The position numbers and the translations under genes were made by a program. Below are positions 1 to 9,323 of a stretch of DNA of 64,000 bases, in pieces. How positions within the stretch are numbered: the stretch's first letter is position 1; the number at the start of each line of letters is the position of its first letter. A model generated the notes under the pieces. It saw nothing but the letters and a program-made list of their open reading frames with translations. It did not search any database and was not told the origin of the DNA. The stretch covers positions 2,188,894 through 2,252,893 of the forward strand of contig CP046178.1 of assembly GCA_014075255.1 (NCBI GenBank). Reading direction: 5' to 3'. This DNA is from Gammaproteobacteria bacterium (GTDB lineage: Bacteria > Pseudomonadota > Gammaproteobacteria > UBA4575).

Positions 1-226
1 AAAAGATGAAGTGCCGATGATGTGGGCCATGGTATCCGCGAATCGTGCTTCTGCAATGCTCGCACTTGCAGCGGAGTCAGATTATGTCGACATGGCATTA
101 AAGGCAGCATCTGAATTTGATAAGGTAGCTGAATTGTTTGCTAGTGCAGATTTGAATCGTTATCAGCAATTGGCTGAAGAACGAAGAGATCAATCTAAAC
201 AGTTAGTAAAATTACTTCAGGTGTAA
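1..226 (+). CDS. C-terminal part of an unidentified protein (5' end outside window)
   Basis: An open frame runs in from the left edge and ends at a TAA near 226, so only about 74 C-terminal residues are visible. The fragment is Ala-rich and helical, ending in QLVKLLQV. I do not recognise the family. GTG and ATG codons near position 11 could start a short protein, but the frame is open upstream of them, so a truncated longer gene is more likely. Confidence 0.5.
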   Translation, partial: KDEVPMMWAMVSANRASAMLALAAESDYVDMALKAASEFDKVAELFASADLNRYQQLAEERRDQSKQLVKLLQV

Positions 227-400
227 TTTATGAATACGAACGTCCCTGAAGTGAGAATACAAATGATGTGGTAGAGCTTTCATAACTCAACACCAGAACA
301 GTGGGAGCGCTGTATTATTCGTAGACATAAATCCTAGCCAGACACTGAAACCAGAATTTGTAGCCAAAAAACCGTAATTAGAAACGAGAGGAAATTCTTC

Positions 401-727
401 ATGCCACAATACATTTTCATTTATCTTGGGGGTGATTACCCTGACAACCCTGAAGATGGTAAGAAACACTTTGAGCAATACCAGGGATGGTTATCCGCAT
501 TAGGTGATGCCGTGGTGAGTCCTGCCATACCTTTTAAGGACACCCATACCGTGCATCCTGATGGCAAGATAGAGTTAGGAACGACCACAATGATGTCAGG
601 TATGAGCATCCTAAAGTTTGAATCAATGCAGGCAGCACTTGAAGCCGCAAAATCCTGTCCGTTCCGGGACATTAACGGCACACTTGAAGTCTCAGAAATG
701 AGAGAAATGTCTGACTCTGGTAGTTAG
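401..727 (+). CDS. YCII-like (DGPF-domain) protein
   Basis: A 108-residue protein starting MPQYIFIYLGG. It has the alternating strands and mid-protein GKIELGTTTMMSGMSILK segment seen in YCII-related proteins, a ferredoxin-like fold found alone or beside sigma factors. A good ribosome site (GAGAGGAAATT) precedes the ATG, which supports the start. Biochemical roles differ among YCII proteins, so no reaction is assigned. It lies alone on the plus strand. The following genes are unrelated hypotheticals about 85 bp downstream. Confidence 0.7.
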   Translation: MPQYIFIYLGGDYPDNPEDGKKHFEQYQGWLSALGDAVVSPAIPFKDTHTVHPDGKIELGTTTMMSGMSILKFESMQAALEAAKSCPFRDINGTLEVSEMREMSDSGS

Positions 728-811
728 GCCAGTTGAGTTAGGCGAATTTAATTAAATAGGTTTTTTGAAGTTGTTTCCATTCGTCTAGCTAAAAACCTGA
801 AACCATTCAAA

Positions 812-1126
812 ATGATTTATAAGTTAATTCAAAAACATTTTTTGTATGGTAGGCGAGAGTTCGAGTTGCGCGGTGATATTGTTAAAATCAAAATCAATAG
901 CCTGCTGGATGAAAATAAAGACTTTGAAGTTGAATTAGCGATGATCAATCCTGAGCCCATAATCAGTAAATCACGACTGGAATTTCATAGTCGTGTGAAG
1001 TGTAGACCGCTACTTTCCCTGTATTTGAATAAACCCAATGCAAAAGAATTCAACACCTTTGTCGATGCATTGAAATCAAAAGCTAAGATGGAGTTTGATA
1101 CTTTTGCTGGGCTGAACTCTAGTTAA
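812..1126 (+). CDS. Hypothetical protein, short paralogue of the gene two downstream
   Basis: A 104-residue protein of unknown function. It aligns along nearly its whole length with the first ~100 residues of the protein at 1336-1965: QKHF/QKHL, NPEPIIS/NPEPVIT, LEFHSRV/LEFLSRV, LLSLYL/LLSLEL, EFNTFV/EFNDFV and AGLN/AGIN occur in the same order. It is therefore a single-domain copy produced by tandem duplication. No signal peptide or membrane segment is visible, so it is probably cytoplasmic. There is no strong ribosome site before the ATG. The next gene begins 15 bp downstream, suggesting one transcript. Confidence 0.65.
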   Translation: MIYKLIQKHFLYGRREFELRGDIVKIKINSLLDENKDFEVELAMINPEPIISKSRLEFHSRVKCRPLLSLYLNKPNAKEFNTFVDALKSKAKMEFDTFAGLNSS

Positions 1127-1141
1127 ATTTATTTAAATATA

Positions 1142-1339
1142 ATGTTTAAAAAATACAAAGCTGTAATAGGTGGTAATAAATATGTCATCAAAGAAGATCT
1201 CCCAGAAGTAGGTTGGTACTTATTTGTCTATGAAAATGATATTTGCATCAAAGATTATCTTCAAGAAACATTGGCTATAGCAAAAGAGCAAGCTCAAGAA
1301 GATTGCTCAGTACCAGAGAACGCTTGGGAAGAAATATGA
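1142..1339 (+). CDS. Small hypothetical protein
   Basis: A 65-residue acidic protein (MFKKYKAVIGG...AWEEI) of unknown function. It has no signal peptide or membrane segment. Its TGA overlaps the next ATG in an ATGA arrangement (1336-1339), a strong sign of translational coupling with the larger hypothetical downstream. It separates the two paralogous genes of this little cluster. Confidence 0.6.
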   Translation: MFKKYKAVIGGNKYVIKEDLPEVGWYLFVYENDICIKDYLQETLAIAKEQAQEDCSVPENAWEEI

Positions 1340-1965
1340 GCACCAAACTCACGCAAAAGCACCTACTTAAAGCTACTCATGCATTTGAAATCGTTGAAGA
1401 TCAAGTCAATATCAGTATAAAATCTCGATTTAAACAAGAAACGCATAGTGTTTCGTTGGCAGTGCTCAATCCTGAACCTGTTATCACTCGTTCACATCTG
1501 GAATTCCTGAGTCGTGTGAATGGTGAGGCACTCTTGTCCCTGGAATTATCTCGACCCAACGTGGCCGAATTTAACGACTTTGTGAACACACTTAAGCAAA
1601 GAGCGCTGGAAGAATTCAATTCAATTGCTGGAATTAATGTCGCTGCTAAACCCGCTGCACTTAATGGCAATTTATATGAAGAACCTCCCGAGTTCGATGA
1701 GCTTACGCCTGCAGATATCAGCAAAGCCAAGAAAGTTCATGTTGAAGGAATTGAGAATGCGATTAACATGTTAGAAACGTATGTAAATAATGAAGAAATT
1801 CAACCTCTGTTAACTGCATTAGTTTCACTCAAGCAGGCCCCGCAAGATCACTCAAAGTTGGTTGATGTAGCGACTGTATTTAACGAGCTCGGGTCTAGCC
1901 AAGGTGCAGTACTAACCTATGCGCCCTACATTGGTCTTATGTTGTCAGATGACCCATTTGGGTGA
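1336..1965 (+). CDS. Hypothetical two-part protein, paralogue of 812-1126
   Basis: A 209-residue protein. I take the ATG at 1336 because it overlaps the preceding stop (ATGA) and because homology to the paralogue at 812 begins there; an upstream in-frame ATG at 1243 would run through the preceding gene. Residues 1-100 form the duplicated domain (NPEPVITRSHLEF, PNVAEFNDFV). Residues 100-209 are a separate acidic helical region (EEPPEFDELTPADISKAKK... TYAPYIGLM). It is probably cytoplasmic. The function is unknown and no catalytic motif is seen. Confidence 0.65.
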   Translation: MSTKLTQKHLLKATHAFEIVEDQVNISIKSRFKQETHSVSLAVLNPEPVITRSHLEFLSRVNGEALLSLELSRPNVAEFNDFVNTLKQRALEEFNSIAGINVAAKPAALNGNLYEEPPEFDELTPADISKAKKVHVEGIENAINMLETYVNNEEIQPLLTALVSLKQAPQDHSKLVDVATVFNELGSSQGAVLTYAPYIGLMLSDDPFG

Positions 1966-2170
1966 GGGTAATTTGGAGATGCCAGACAAAATAAAGGGTA
2001 ATGACGGCTAAATGAAGGCATCGTCCTTGATGCATCTCTCATTCACACATCCCTGTGTTCACTAATAGATATGTTTTTACTATGCATAAAGAGAAAGTGT
2101 CATAGTGAAGGCCTAATTTGTTACAATTTGCCTATCGAATTATTTCTATTTTTTAAGTGAAAGGTGATTT

Positions 2171-2332
2171 ATGAGTGAGCAAAAAAATACCCGACCCAAG
2201 GTTCCAGAAGGCGAGGCTCAATTTTTTAAAACCCGCCAGATGGAAGCCACTGAAAAGGGCTTTGTTGGCTATGAAACTATCTGGGAATCGTTCCAGAAAG
2301 AAGCAGAATATACAACTCCAAAAAAACCATGA
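2171..2332 (+). CDS. Small hypothetical protein (53 aa)
   Basis: A short frame, MSEQKNTRPKVPEG...YTTPKKP, preceded by a good ribosome site (GAAAGGTG) and followed within 40 bp by a clear intrinsic terminator. That layout supports a real monocistronic gene. The product is hydrophilic, with Lys/Pro-rich ends and a central ATEKGFVGYETIWESF segment. The function is unknown. Confidence 0.55.
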   Translation: MSEQKNTRPKVPEGEAQFFKTRQMEATEKGFVGYETIWESFQKEAEYTTPKKP

Positions 2333-2368
2333 GTTTTGTTGACTAAATCTAGTTTCACAGAAATGATT

Positions 2369-2400
2369 AAAAGGCCCTCTTTAGAGGGCCTTTTTAGTTT
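2369..2400 (+). terminator. Rho-independent terminator
   Basis: GGCCCTCT / AGAGGGCC forms an 8-bp perfect stem with a 2-nt centre, flanked by AAAA and TTTTT. It lies just after the 53-aa gene, so it is the terminator of that unit. Confidence 0.85.
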
Positions 2401-2505
2401 TTAGTCTCAACGCTTTTAACAAACTAGCCAATTGAGATGGCTTGGTCTGTTATGTATTTAACGTTATAGTCAAACGTAATGACGTAATGTAATGCCTCGA
2501 ATTTT

Positions 2506-4344
2506 ATGCAACAAGCCTTAGCCAAAGAAGAAAATCACCCCTTAGCTGGAACCAATATGTCCGGCTCGGACATCATTGTTCAAGTGCTTGCTCAAGAGGG
2601 AACAGATGTAATATTTGGTTATAGTGGTGGCGCAATCTTGCCGACGTATGATGCTGTGTTTCGCTTCAATGCTGAAACCAATGAATCCATGCCATTAATT
2701 GTTCCCGCTAATGAGCAAGGTGCAGGGTTCATGGCATCTGGTTACGCGCGTGCAAGCGGCAAAGTTGGTGTTGTATTGGTTACTTCTGGCCCAGGTGCAA
2801 CTAATACGGTAACTCCTGTTCGTGACTGCATGGCAGATTCAACACCCATTGTTGTAATTTGTGGCCAAGTGCCTACCCCCGCGATCGGTAGCGATGGTTT
2901 CCAAGAAGCGCCAATTGCAAACATTATGGGTGCAGTGGCTAAGCATATATTCTTAATTACCGATCCTACAAAACTTGAAACCACGATCCGTACCGCATTT
3001 GAAATTGCACGCACTGGCCGCCCTGGTCCAGTGGTAATTGATATTCCTAAAGACGTGCAAAATTGGGAAGGTGTATTTCAAGGTAAGGGTCAGTTACCTA
3101 TTCGTGGTTACCGTGAACGTATAGAAGAGGTTGCAGAAAATTTATTAACCGATAAAGACTGCGAATCATTTTATGATGCTTTTGCAAAATCTAAACGTCC
3201 GCTCATCTATGCAGGCGGCGGCGTAATTAATGCAAACGCACATGAAGAGGTGCGTAAATTTGCAGATAAATTTAGTATTCCGGTAGTGACGACTTTGATG
3301 GGTATAGGGACTAGTGATACCACTCAACCACATTCGTTACATATGTTGGGTATGCATGGAACGGCCTTTGCAAACTATGCGGTAGATGATTGTGATTTTT
3401 TAATTGCCATTGGTGCGCGCTTTGATGACCGTGTGGCTGCCGTTCCACCTAAATTTGCACCTAATGCAAAATTCATTGCGCATTTTGATATCGATCAATC
3501 AGAAATTCATAAGGTTAAAACGGTTGATTGGCATCATGTAGGAATGTTGCCGCAGGCAATAAATAAGTTATTAGATTATGGGGTCAATAAAGCAAAAGCT
3601 TCTAATGATTTTTCTGATTGGCATAAGCATGTTGTAGAGCTTAAGAGTACGTATGCGATGAATTACGATAAGCAAAGCGAACAGATTCAACCCTATGCTG
3701 TAATTGAAGAGTTGAATAAGCACGCCAAAGGTGAAGCGGTAATCAGTACCGGTGTGGGCCAACATCAAATGTGGGCGGCACAATATTTTGATTTTAAGTC
3801 TCCTAGACTATGGCTTACTTCAGGAAGTATGGGAACCATGGGCTTTGGTTTGCCAGCCGCTATAGGCGCTCAATTTGCGAAACCAGATTTGGTGGTAATT
3901 GATATTGACGGTGATGCAAGCATTCGCATGAATCTAGGCGAATTGGAAACGGTTACTACTTATAAATTGCCTATTAAAGTGGTTGTGCTTAATAATCTAG
4001 GTGATGGCATGGTAAAGCAGTGGCAAAAGTTGTTTTTCAAAGGTCGTTTATCTGCCAGTGATAAATCACTACATAAAAAAGATTTTATTAAAGCTGCCGA
4101 AGCGGACGGTTATGAATATGCTGTTCGTTTAGAAAATAAATCAAATCTGCCAAAAGTTATTAAAGAATTTATGGACTTTGATGGACCGGCATTTATTGAA
4201 GTGATGATTGATCCAGATGCGGGGGTGTACCCAATGGTAGGTCCGGGAATGACATTTGATCAAATGATCACCGGAGATCATATTCCTTCGCGTAGTGAAA
4301 AAGTGGATACAAAAACAGAAGTTGATTCATCCGAAATGTTTTAA
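2506..4344 (+). CDS. ilvB: Acetolactate synthase large-subunit-like ThDP enzyme
   Basis: A 612-residue thiamine-diphosphate enzyme. The N-terminal Pyr domain has the catalytic Glu in ANEQGAGFMASGYAR and the downstream VTSGPGATN. The middle domain carries GARFDDR. The C-terminal PP domain has the ThDP/Mg motif IDGDASIRMN, followed by GDGMVKQWQKLFF, the equivalent of GMVRQWQ in acetohydroxyacid synthases. By family it would condense pyruvate to acetolactate, or with 2-oxobutyrate, for branched-chain amino acids. No small regulatory subunit (ilvH/ilvN) or ilvC lies nearby, so it is an orphan and could be a catabolic or specialised version. The ATG at 2506 has a poor ribosome site; the ATG at 2557 is an alternative start. 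Confidence 0.85.
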   Translation: MQQALAKEENHPLAGTNMSGSDIIVQVLAQEGTDVIFGYSGGAILPTYDAVFRFNAETNESMPLIVPANEQGAGFMASGYARASGKVGVVLVTSGPGATNTVTPVRDCMADSTPIVVICGQVPTPAIGSDGFQEAPIANIMGAVAKHIFLITDPTKLETTIRTAFEIARTGRPGPVVIDIPKDVQNWEGVFQGKGQLPIRGYRERIEEVAENLLTDKDCESFYDAFAKSKRPLIYAGGGVINANAHEEVRKFADKFSIPVVTTLMGIGTSDTTQPHSLHMLGMHGTAFANYAVDDCDFLIAIGARFDDRVAAVPPKFAPNAKFIAHFDIDQSEIHKVKTVDWHHVGMLPQAINKLLDYGVNKAKASNDFSDWHKHVVELKSTYAMNYDKQSEQIQPYAVIEELNKHAKGEAVISTGVGQHQMWAAQYFDFKSPRLWLTSGSMGTMGFGLPAAIGAQFAKPDLVVIDIDGDASIRMNLGELETVTTYKLPIKVVVLNNLGDGMVKQWQKLFFKGRLSASDKSLHKKDFIKAAEADGYEYAVRLENKSNLPKVIKEFMDFDGPAFIEVMIDPDAGVYPMVGPGMTFDQMITGDHIPSRSEKVDTKTEVDSSEMF

Positions 4345-4345
4345 G

Positions 4346-4852
4346 TTAGTGTTTGTTCTGGAAGGCTACCTTATCCAATACTGCTAATAGTAAAGCGGAT
4401 ACTACAAACGCCATATGAATGATGGTGTACCACGCTAGTTTCGTATTATCGATTGTTTGTGCCTCCATAAATATACGTAGCAAATGTATCGATGAAATGG
4501 CTACGATGGATGCAGCCACTTTCAGTTTTAAAGTATTCGCATCCAGTTTCCCTAGCCAATCTAATTTGTCTGTGCCTTCATCAAGATCAATTTTAGATAC
4601 AAAGCTTTCATAGCTACTGAACATCACCATCACGATCAAGCTAGCAACTAATGACATATCAATCAGCGTTAAGATATTTAATATTAGATCTGATTCTTTC
4701 ATAGTAATGATATGCCCAAAAATATGTATTACTTCTTGAAAGAATTTAATTCCTAAAGCAAATACAGCTAATGATAAGCCAATATAGATTGGAGCAAGCA
4801 ACCATCGACTTGCATACATGATTTTTTCTACGAGTAACTCTAATTCTTTCAT
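4346..4852 (-). CDS. yqhA: UPF0114 (YqhA) family inner-membrane protein
   Basis: A 168-residue protein with a conserved N-terminus ([19 protein letters not shown]) and about four hydrophobic segments (roughly residues 18-38, 60-85, 108-128, 140-162). The central [10 protein letters not shown] and [10 protein letters not shown] segments are typical of the UPF0114/YqhA family. The function of this family is not established; it is an integral inner-membrane protein. The gene is convergent with the acetolactate-synthase-like gene, with one base between the stops. Confidence 0.8.
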   Translation of the reverse strand: MKELELLVEKIMYASRWLLAPIYIGLSLAVFALGIKFFQEVIHIFGHIITMKESDLILNILTLIDMSLVASLIVMVMFSSYESFVSKIDLDEGTDKLDWLGKLDANTLKLKVAASIVAISSIHLLRIFMEAQTIDNTKLAWYTIIHMAFVVSALLLAVLDKVAFQNKH

Positions 4853-4940
4853 CTTAATTTAATCTTTAAATATTAGTTAATAGGAAAAATATAGGAAGGA
4901 GTGTGATTAAGGCGTAGTTGTAATTTTCCGTTTACAGTGT

Positions 4941-6413
4941 TTATGTGTTTTCGATTTTTTTGGCTTTTTGCAGTAGCCAATTTTTCAATCTGAAATTGAT
5001 CTCCAACAACATCAAATGAAACTTTTTTGTATATTCGCTGTTATCTGGTAACAAGACTTTACCTATATCGTGCCATGCGATCCAGAAAGTTTTCCCCATG
5101 TTATTAATCTTGTAGATGCGTACCTGCTTATTCTGGTGAGAGACTCTTTGAATGTCATTATATCCATTGACGTGCTGTATAAGTTGCTGGATGGAATAAA
5201 ATAATGGCCGCATTTCTTTGATTTTGCCACGCCGATTCAGCGCTAACGCGCCGCCCCAAGCAGAAATTCCCGCTCCGGCCTTCATAAATTTTGCAGTCAA
5301 AAACGGCAGGTCTATAGTGAAAGAGAGATTAATTAACGCATAACCCTGTTCTGCAGCAATGATCGTTCTTTGCACGTGGTCAGCGGCTACAAAGTTACGC
5401 GTCCAATGAATCGTACGCTTATCCTTGTTTACCAGTTTAGTAAAATACTTGGCAAGTCTGCATCTGTCTTGTTCCGTAGCAGGTGGGATGAGGATACCTA
5501 AATGTTTGCCTTTGCAGGTAGTTGCAGCTCCCCAAGCTATATAAGAGGTAGGGATCGTGTCACTGACGATGATTGGCTTGCGATAATTGCGCAAGCTCAT
5601 CTCAAGTTGCAGCCATTTATTGATATGTTCTAATTCATAGGGGTCACCAAGGTTATGGATATTTACGACATCGAAAATGTCTGGCCGATTTAATATTTCT
5701 CTAATGTCGTGGTAGCCATGGCTCTTGTCATATCGCTTGGTATTGGCCCAAACCTTTTCGTACTCTGTGAACTTGTTGACGATTAAGTGCACAGGTGTGG
5801 TTAAAAATGCTGCGTGTGCAACCAGCACATTTGAATAAGCCTGGTGTGCAGCATGGTAGGCGAGCTCTAACATTTCAAGATACTCCGCTACCGGTTCGGG
5901 TTCATAACTAGAAAACTACGATCCAATTTCGTAATAGCGCACCGGCCAGCGTAATCCTGGCATATCTTGTATACCATCCGCATCATAGCGTTCGACTACA
6001 GCATGAATCCATTTGCTGTAGAGTTTCTGATATTTCTTTTTTGGCGTAGGGTTAGTTGATTTAAACTTATTTCCGTCTTTATCTGCCCATTTAGAATGAG
6101 ATTTAAGCGCAACCGTTAATTCAGTGAAGCCTACTTTTTGATATTCACGTACAAATAAATCTAGCTTAGAAAAATCAATAGGTTTATTAGCTGCTTTTTG
6201 CATCTGCCCCCATTGAACTGCTTCTGCGTAGTGCTTCATGCCAGGTATACGCGTGTCGCTAAGCGCCTTTGCCATACCTTTAGTATAGCTTGGAGAATCT
6301 AAGCCTGCATATTCAAGTCCAATAACAATTCCATTGCCTGCATAATTTCCGGCCTGTTTTGCATTTGCAAAATTACAAAGAATAATAAGGGCGATGATTA
6401 AAGTAATCTTCAT
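4941..6413 (-). pseudogene. Secreted clan-A glycoside-hydrolase-like gene interrupted by one in-frame TAG
   Basis: Two minus-strand open frames (about 6413-5916 and 5873-4941) are in the same reading frame. They are separated by a single TAG at 5918-5916 and 14 sense codons before the next Met. The ATG at 6413 gives a signal peptide (MKITLIIALIILCNFANA). The first half contains VERYDADG, DMPGLRWPV and YYEIGS; glycosidases of this fold continue IGxE, where Glu is the acid/base catalyst. Here that codon is TAG, one base from GAG. The second half has the barrel and C-terminal features of the fold (MRPLFYSIQQLIQ, TFWIAWHDIG). The full length would be about 490 residues. It is most simply a nonsense pseudogene; sequencing error or readthrough remain possible. 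The substrate is unknown. Confidence 0.75.
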
Positions 6414-6507
6414 TTCTGCATATGCATAAATTAAATAAGAACGGATAAGAATACACTCATTATTAATATGGTTGTACTGATTTGTAAAAGAACACAATAA
6501 TCACGCT

Positions 6508-9156
6508 ATGAAAAAAACTATTCGAATATTATTTTTTATACTTATCTTTTCTTTGTTGATAGTGGCTGGTGTAATCGCGGTCGGTTTATATAATCCTCAG
6601 GCTTATGAGGGTGTGATTAATAAATTTGTGTATAAGAAAACCGGGTATCAATATTCTACTAGTGATCTCTCCATACAATTATCGCCGACTATTATTACTG
6701 TTGAAGGTCTCGAGTTAATAAACCCAGCCTGGAGTCCAAAGTCTAAATTACTTACTTTGCAAAATGCAGAAATTTCTCTGGATATAAAACAGCTGCTTAA
6801 TAAAAATATTCCATTTTGGAATGCAGCATTGAGTGATCTAAAAGTTCAGTTGATTGAGAATGATAAAAATCAATTAAATTGGAATACACCAATTCTTGCT
6901 AATCAGCCAAAGCCGGATACAAATAAAACTTTAGCGCTAAAAGAATTACTAAGTTTTTCAAAGATCAGTATTAATCAAGCAAATATCCGTCAACATAAAG
7001 CAGATAACAGTGAAGATATTGATATCTATTCATTGCTTATTAACAGAATAAGTGATGATTCGATACAACTAGAGGGTGCAGGAGTGTATCAAGAGCAAGG
7101 TGTTGATATATCAGGAAAAATTGAAATCGATGATCTAAACCCTGGAATAGAAGTTTTACATTTTGCTATGCAGGCTAAAGGCTTAGGCGTTGATCTACAA
7201 TCAAGCGGAAAGATTAATCCTAGTAATTTAGACGGGGCAAAAATTTCATTAAGAGCTAAATCAGATAGCTTAGAGAAGTTAGAAACGTTTTTAGAAACTA
7301 CATTTCCTGCCGTGGCACCTGTTGAGGCATCTCTTGAGCTTTTATCTTCCAATGGTAATTATGAGGCATCAAAAATTAATTTAAAGCTTGGGGAAAATGT
7401 TTTAACTGGAGATGTGAAATATAAATCTAAAGACTCACATGTGAGTGTCAATCTTATTTCGGAAAAAATAGATCTAAGTTCATTGGTTCTCGAACAGAAA
7501 GATAAAGAAATTAAATCTGAAGAAGATACAAATCATCAAGAGGCTGAGATGGATTGGACTTGGATGAACTCACTAAATACAGACATTAATGTAGACGTCG
7601 GCGAAATTGTTTTAAATGAACATTCGTTAACAGATATATCTGCAAAGTTAAAGCTCAATAATAAAATTTTAGATGTGGATAAACTAAGCGCTAGATATTT
7701 GCATCATGATGCTAATGATCCAAACAAGTCCTTTGCTAGCGACCTAATTAATATTTCAGGCATCGTTAAACCTTTGGCGGATAAAACGATTAGAGAAGAT
7801 GTGCAGCTAGCGATTAATATTACTGATAACAATACGTCATTGTCTTTAGAGGGTGAAGCAAATCTTAATGGTACTGAAGGAAGTGCGTTAAAACTTCATG
7901 CCGACTCTACTAATTTAGATTCGGTATCAAAATATTTGCAATCAGATTTTTCTCCCTACCTACCCATGAAGATTGATGCAGATATTGAAACATCTGAAAA
8001 TGTAATTAGTATTTCTCAGCTATCGGCACAATCTGCTGAGAGTAAGGTAACCGGAGATGTGATTCTTAATTGGTCAGATGAAATCGTTAAAGTAAAAGGA
8101 AAGATTAGTTCAACCTTGCTTGATCTATCGCCCATCCTGTCATCTGGAAAAAGTGAGCAGGAAAGTTATAAAGACAAAGACAAAGACAAAGACAAAGATA
8201 GTAGTGATAAGTCATCATCAAAAGATAAAGTATTTAGTGACGAACCAATCAATTGGGAGTGGCTTGAGTTATACGATGCAGATCTTGATTTAGATATTCA
8301 AAAACTCATTGTCAACGATAACATCTTTAATAAAGTTAACTCAAAATTAGCAATAGGTAATGGATCATTAAACATTCTGCCTTTACAAGCACACTTTGCA
8401 AATGGAAGTTTAAAATCAGAATTTACACTTAATAAAACAGGAGATAATGTAAAACTAACTTCCCAACTTGATGCTATCAACCTTAGTTTGGCGGCTCTTA
8501 GAGCAACGGATGGTAGTGTTTTAGAGGGAGGTACAACAGATGTTGTGATGAGTATTGCCGGGCAAGGGAATTCGTTGCATCAAATTGTATCGTCGCTGAA
8601 TGGAGAATTAATAGCTGAAGTGCAAAAGGGTGTAATAAAAAATGACGCATTTGAGGCTATTGGAACAGATATTATTTTAGAAATGTTAACCATGCTAAAT
8701 CCATTTATGAAAGAGGATGAAACCACTGAACTTGAGTGTGCCGCTGTGAAATTTACTGCAAAAGATGGTGTATTAACGAGTAAAAACCAAATGGCTATTG
8801 AAACCAGCAAAATGAAGATAGTGGGTGGAGGGATCATCGATTTAAGTACAGAAGAACTTGAAATAGGGTTCAGCCCTTCCGCGAAAAAAGGAGTGGGCAT
8901 TAATATTGGTAGTTTGGTTAAATTTGTAAGATTAGGCGGTACATTAAAAAATCCTCATCCTGAAGCTGATCCAGTTGGCTTATTAAAGAGTGGGGCGGCG
9001 ATTGGTGCTGCAGTGTCTACAGGTGGTCTTTCTTTATTGGTTGAGGGTTTGTTTAAGCGTGCTACCAGTAGTGGATCAGCATGCAATCAAGCTTTGAGCG
9101 AAATTGTTGTGCAAGAGGGTGCAATAAAAGAACAAAATAAATCTGAACAACCATAA
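6508..9156 (+). CDS. AsmA-family protein
   Basis: An 882-residue protein with one N-terminal membrane anchor (about residues 5-28) and a long periplasmic beta-rich region typical of AsmA/YhdP-like proteins. It opens with KTGYQYSTSDLSIQLSPTI and a VEGLELINPAW segment. The C-terminal domain has EVQKGVIKNDAF and a GGGIIDLSTEELEIGFSPSAKKG block, a hallmark of AsmA C-termini. Such proteins act in envelope assembly or lipid transport between membranes. A Lys-Asp repeat linker near residue 555 separates two halves that each contain a W-E/T-W block (MDWTWMNSL, INWEWLELYDADL). The gene stands alone, divergent from the broken glycosidase gene. Confidence 0.85.
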   Translation: MKKTIRILFFILIFSLLIVAGVIAVGLYNPQAYEGVINKFVYKKTGYQYSTSDLSIQLSPTIITVEGLELINPAWSPKSKLLTLQNAEISLDIKQLLNKNIPFWNAALSDLKVQLIENDKNQLNWNTPILANQPKPDTNKTLALKELLSFSKISINQANIRQHKADNSEDIDIYSLLINRISDDSIQLEGAGVYQEQGVDISGKIEIDDLNPGIEVLHFAMQAKGLGVDLQSSGKINPSNLDGAKISLRAKSDSLEKLETFLETTFPAVAPVEASLELLSSNGNYEASKINLKLGENVLTGDVKYKSKDSHVSVNLISEKIDLSSLVLEQKDKEIKSEEDTNHQEAEMDWTWMNSLNTDINVDVGEIVLNEHSLTDISAKLKLNNKILDVDKLSARYLHHDANDPNKSFASDLINISGIVKPLADKTIREDVQLAINITDNNTSLSLEGEANLNGTEGSALKLHADSTNLDSVSKYLQSDFSPYLPMKIDADIETSENVISISQLSAQSAESKVTGDVILNWSDEIVKVKGKISSTLLDLSPILSSGKSEQESYKDKDKDKDKDSSDKSSSKDKVFSDEPINWEWLELYDADLDLDIQKLIVNDNIFNKVNSKLAIGNGSLNILPLQAHFANGSLKSEFTLNKTGDNVKLTSQLDAINLSLAALRATDGSVLEGGTTDVVMSIAGQGNSLHQIVSSLNGELIAEVQKGVIKNDAFEAIGTDIILEMLTMLNPFMKEDETTELECAAVKFTAKDGVLTSKNQMAIETSKMKIVGGGIIDLSTEELEIGFSPSAKKGVGINIGSLVKFVRLGGTLKNPHPEADPVGLLKSGAAIGAAVSTGGLSLLVEGLFKRATSSGSACNQALSEIVVQEGAIKEQNKSEQP
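8170..8199 (+). repeat. In-frame hexanucleotide repeat
   Basis: AAAGAC is repeated four times, followed by AAAGAT, inside the AsmA-like gene. It encodes a Lys-Asp linker. Because the unit is 6 nt, copy-number change would lengthen or shorten the linker without shifting the frame. Confidence 0.9.
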
Positions 9157-9323
9157 TAAATAGTTAAGAACTTCAGTTGCATTGATTTATATAAGTAAAG
9201 CGTATCAGTGTAATTGAAAATTAATGTAAATCCGCAAGCATTTTACTGTTCAGCATACTTAAATAAGGCTATTTTGTAGCATTAGCTCGATCATATAAAT
9301 ATTTATAAATAAGGGAGAGAGTA

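Noticed and set aside
5916-5918. Pyrrolysine or general TAG recoding
   Set aside because: Other genes in the window end at TAG and no pyl gene is present, so simple nonsense mutation is favoured.
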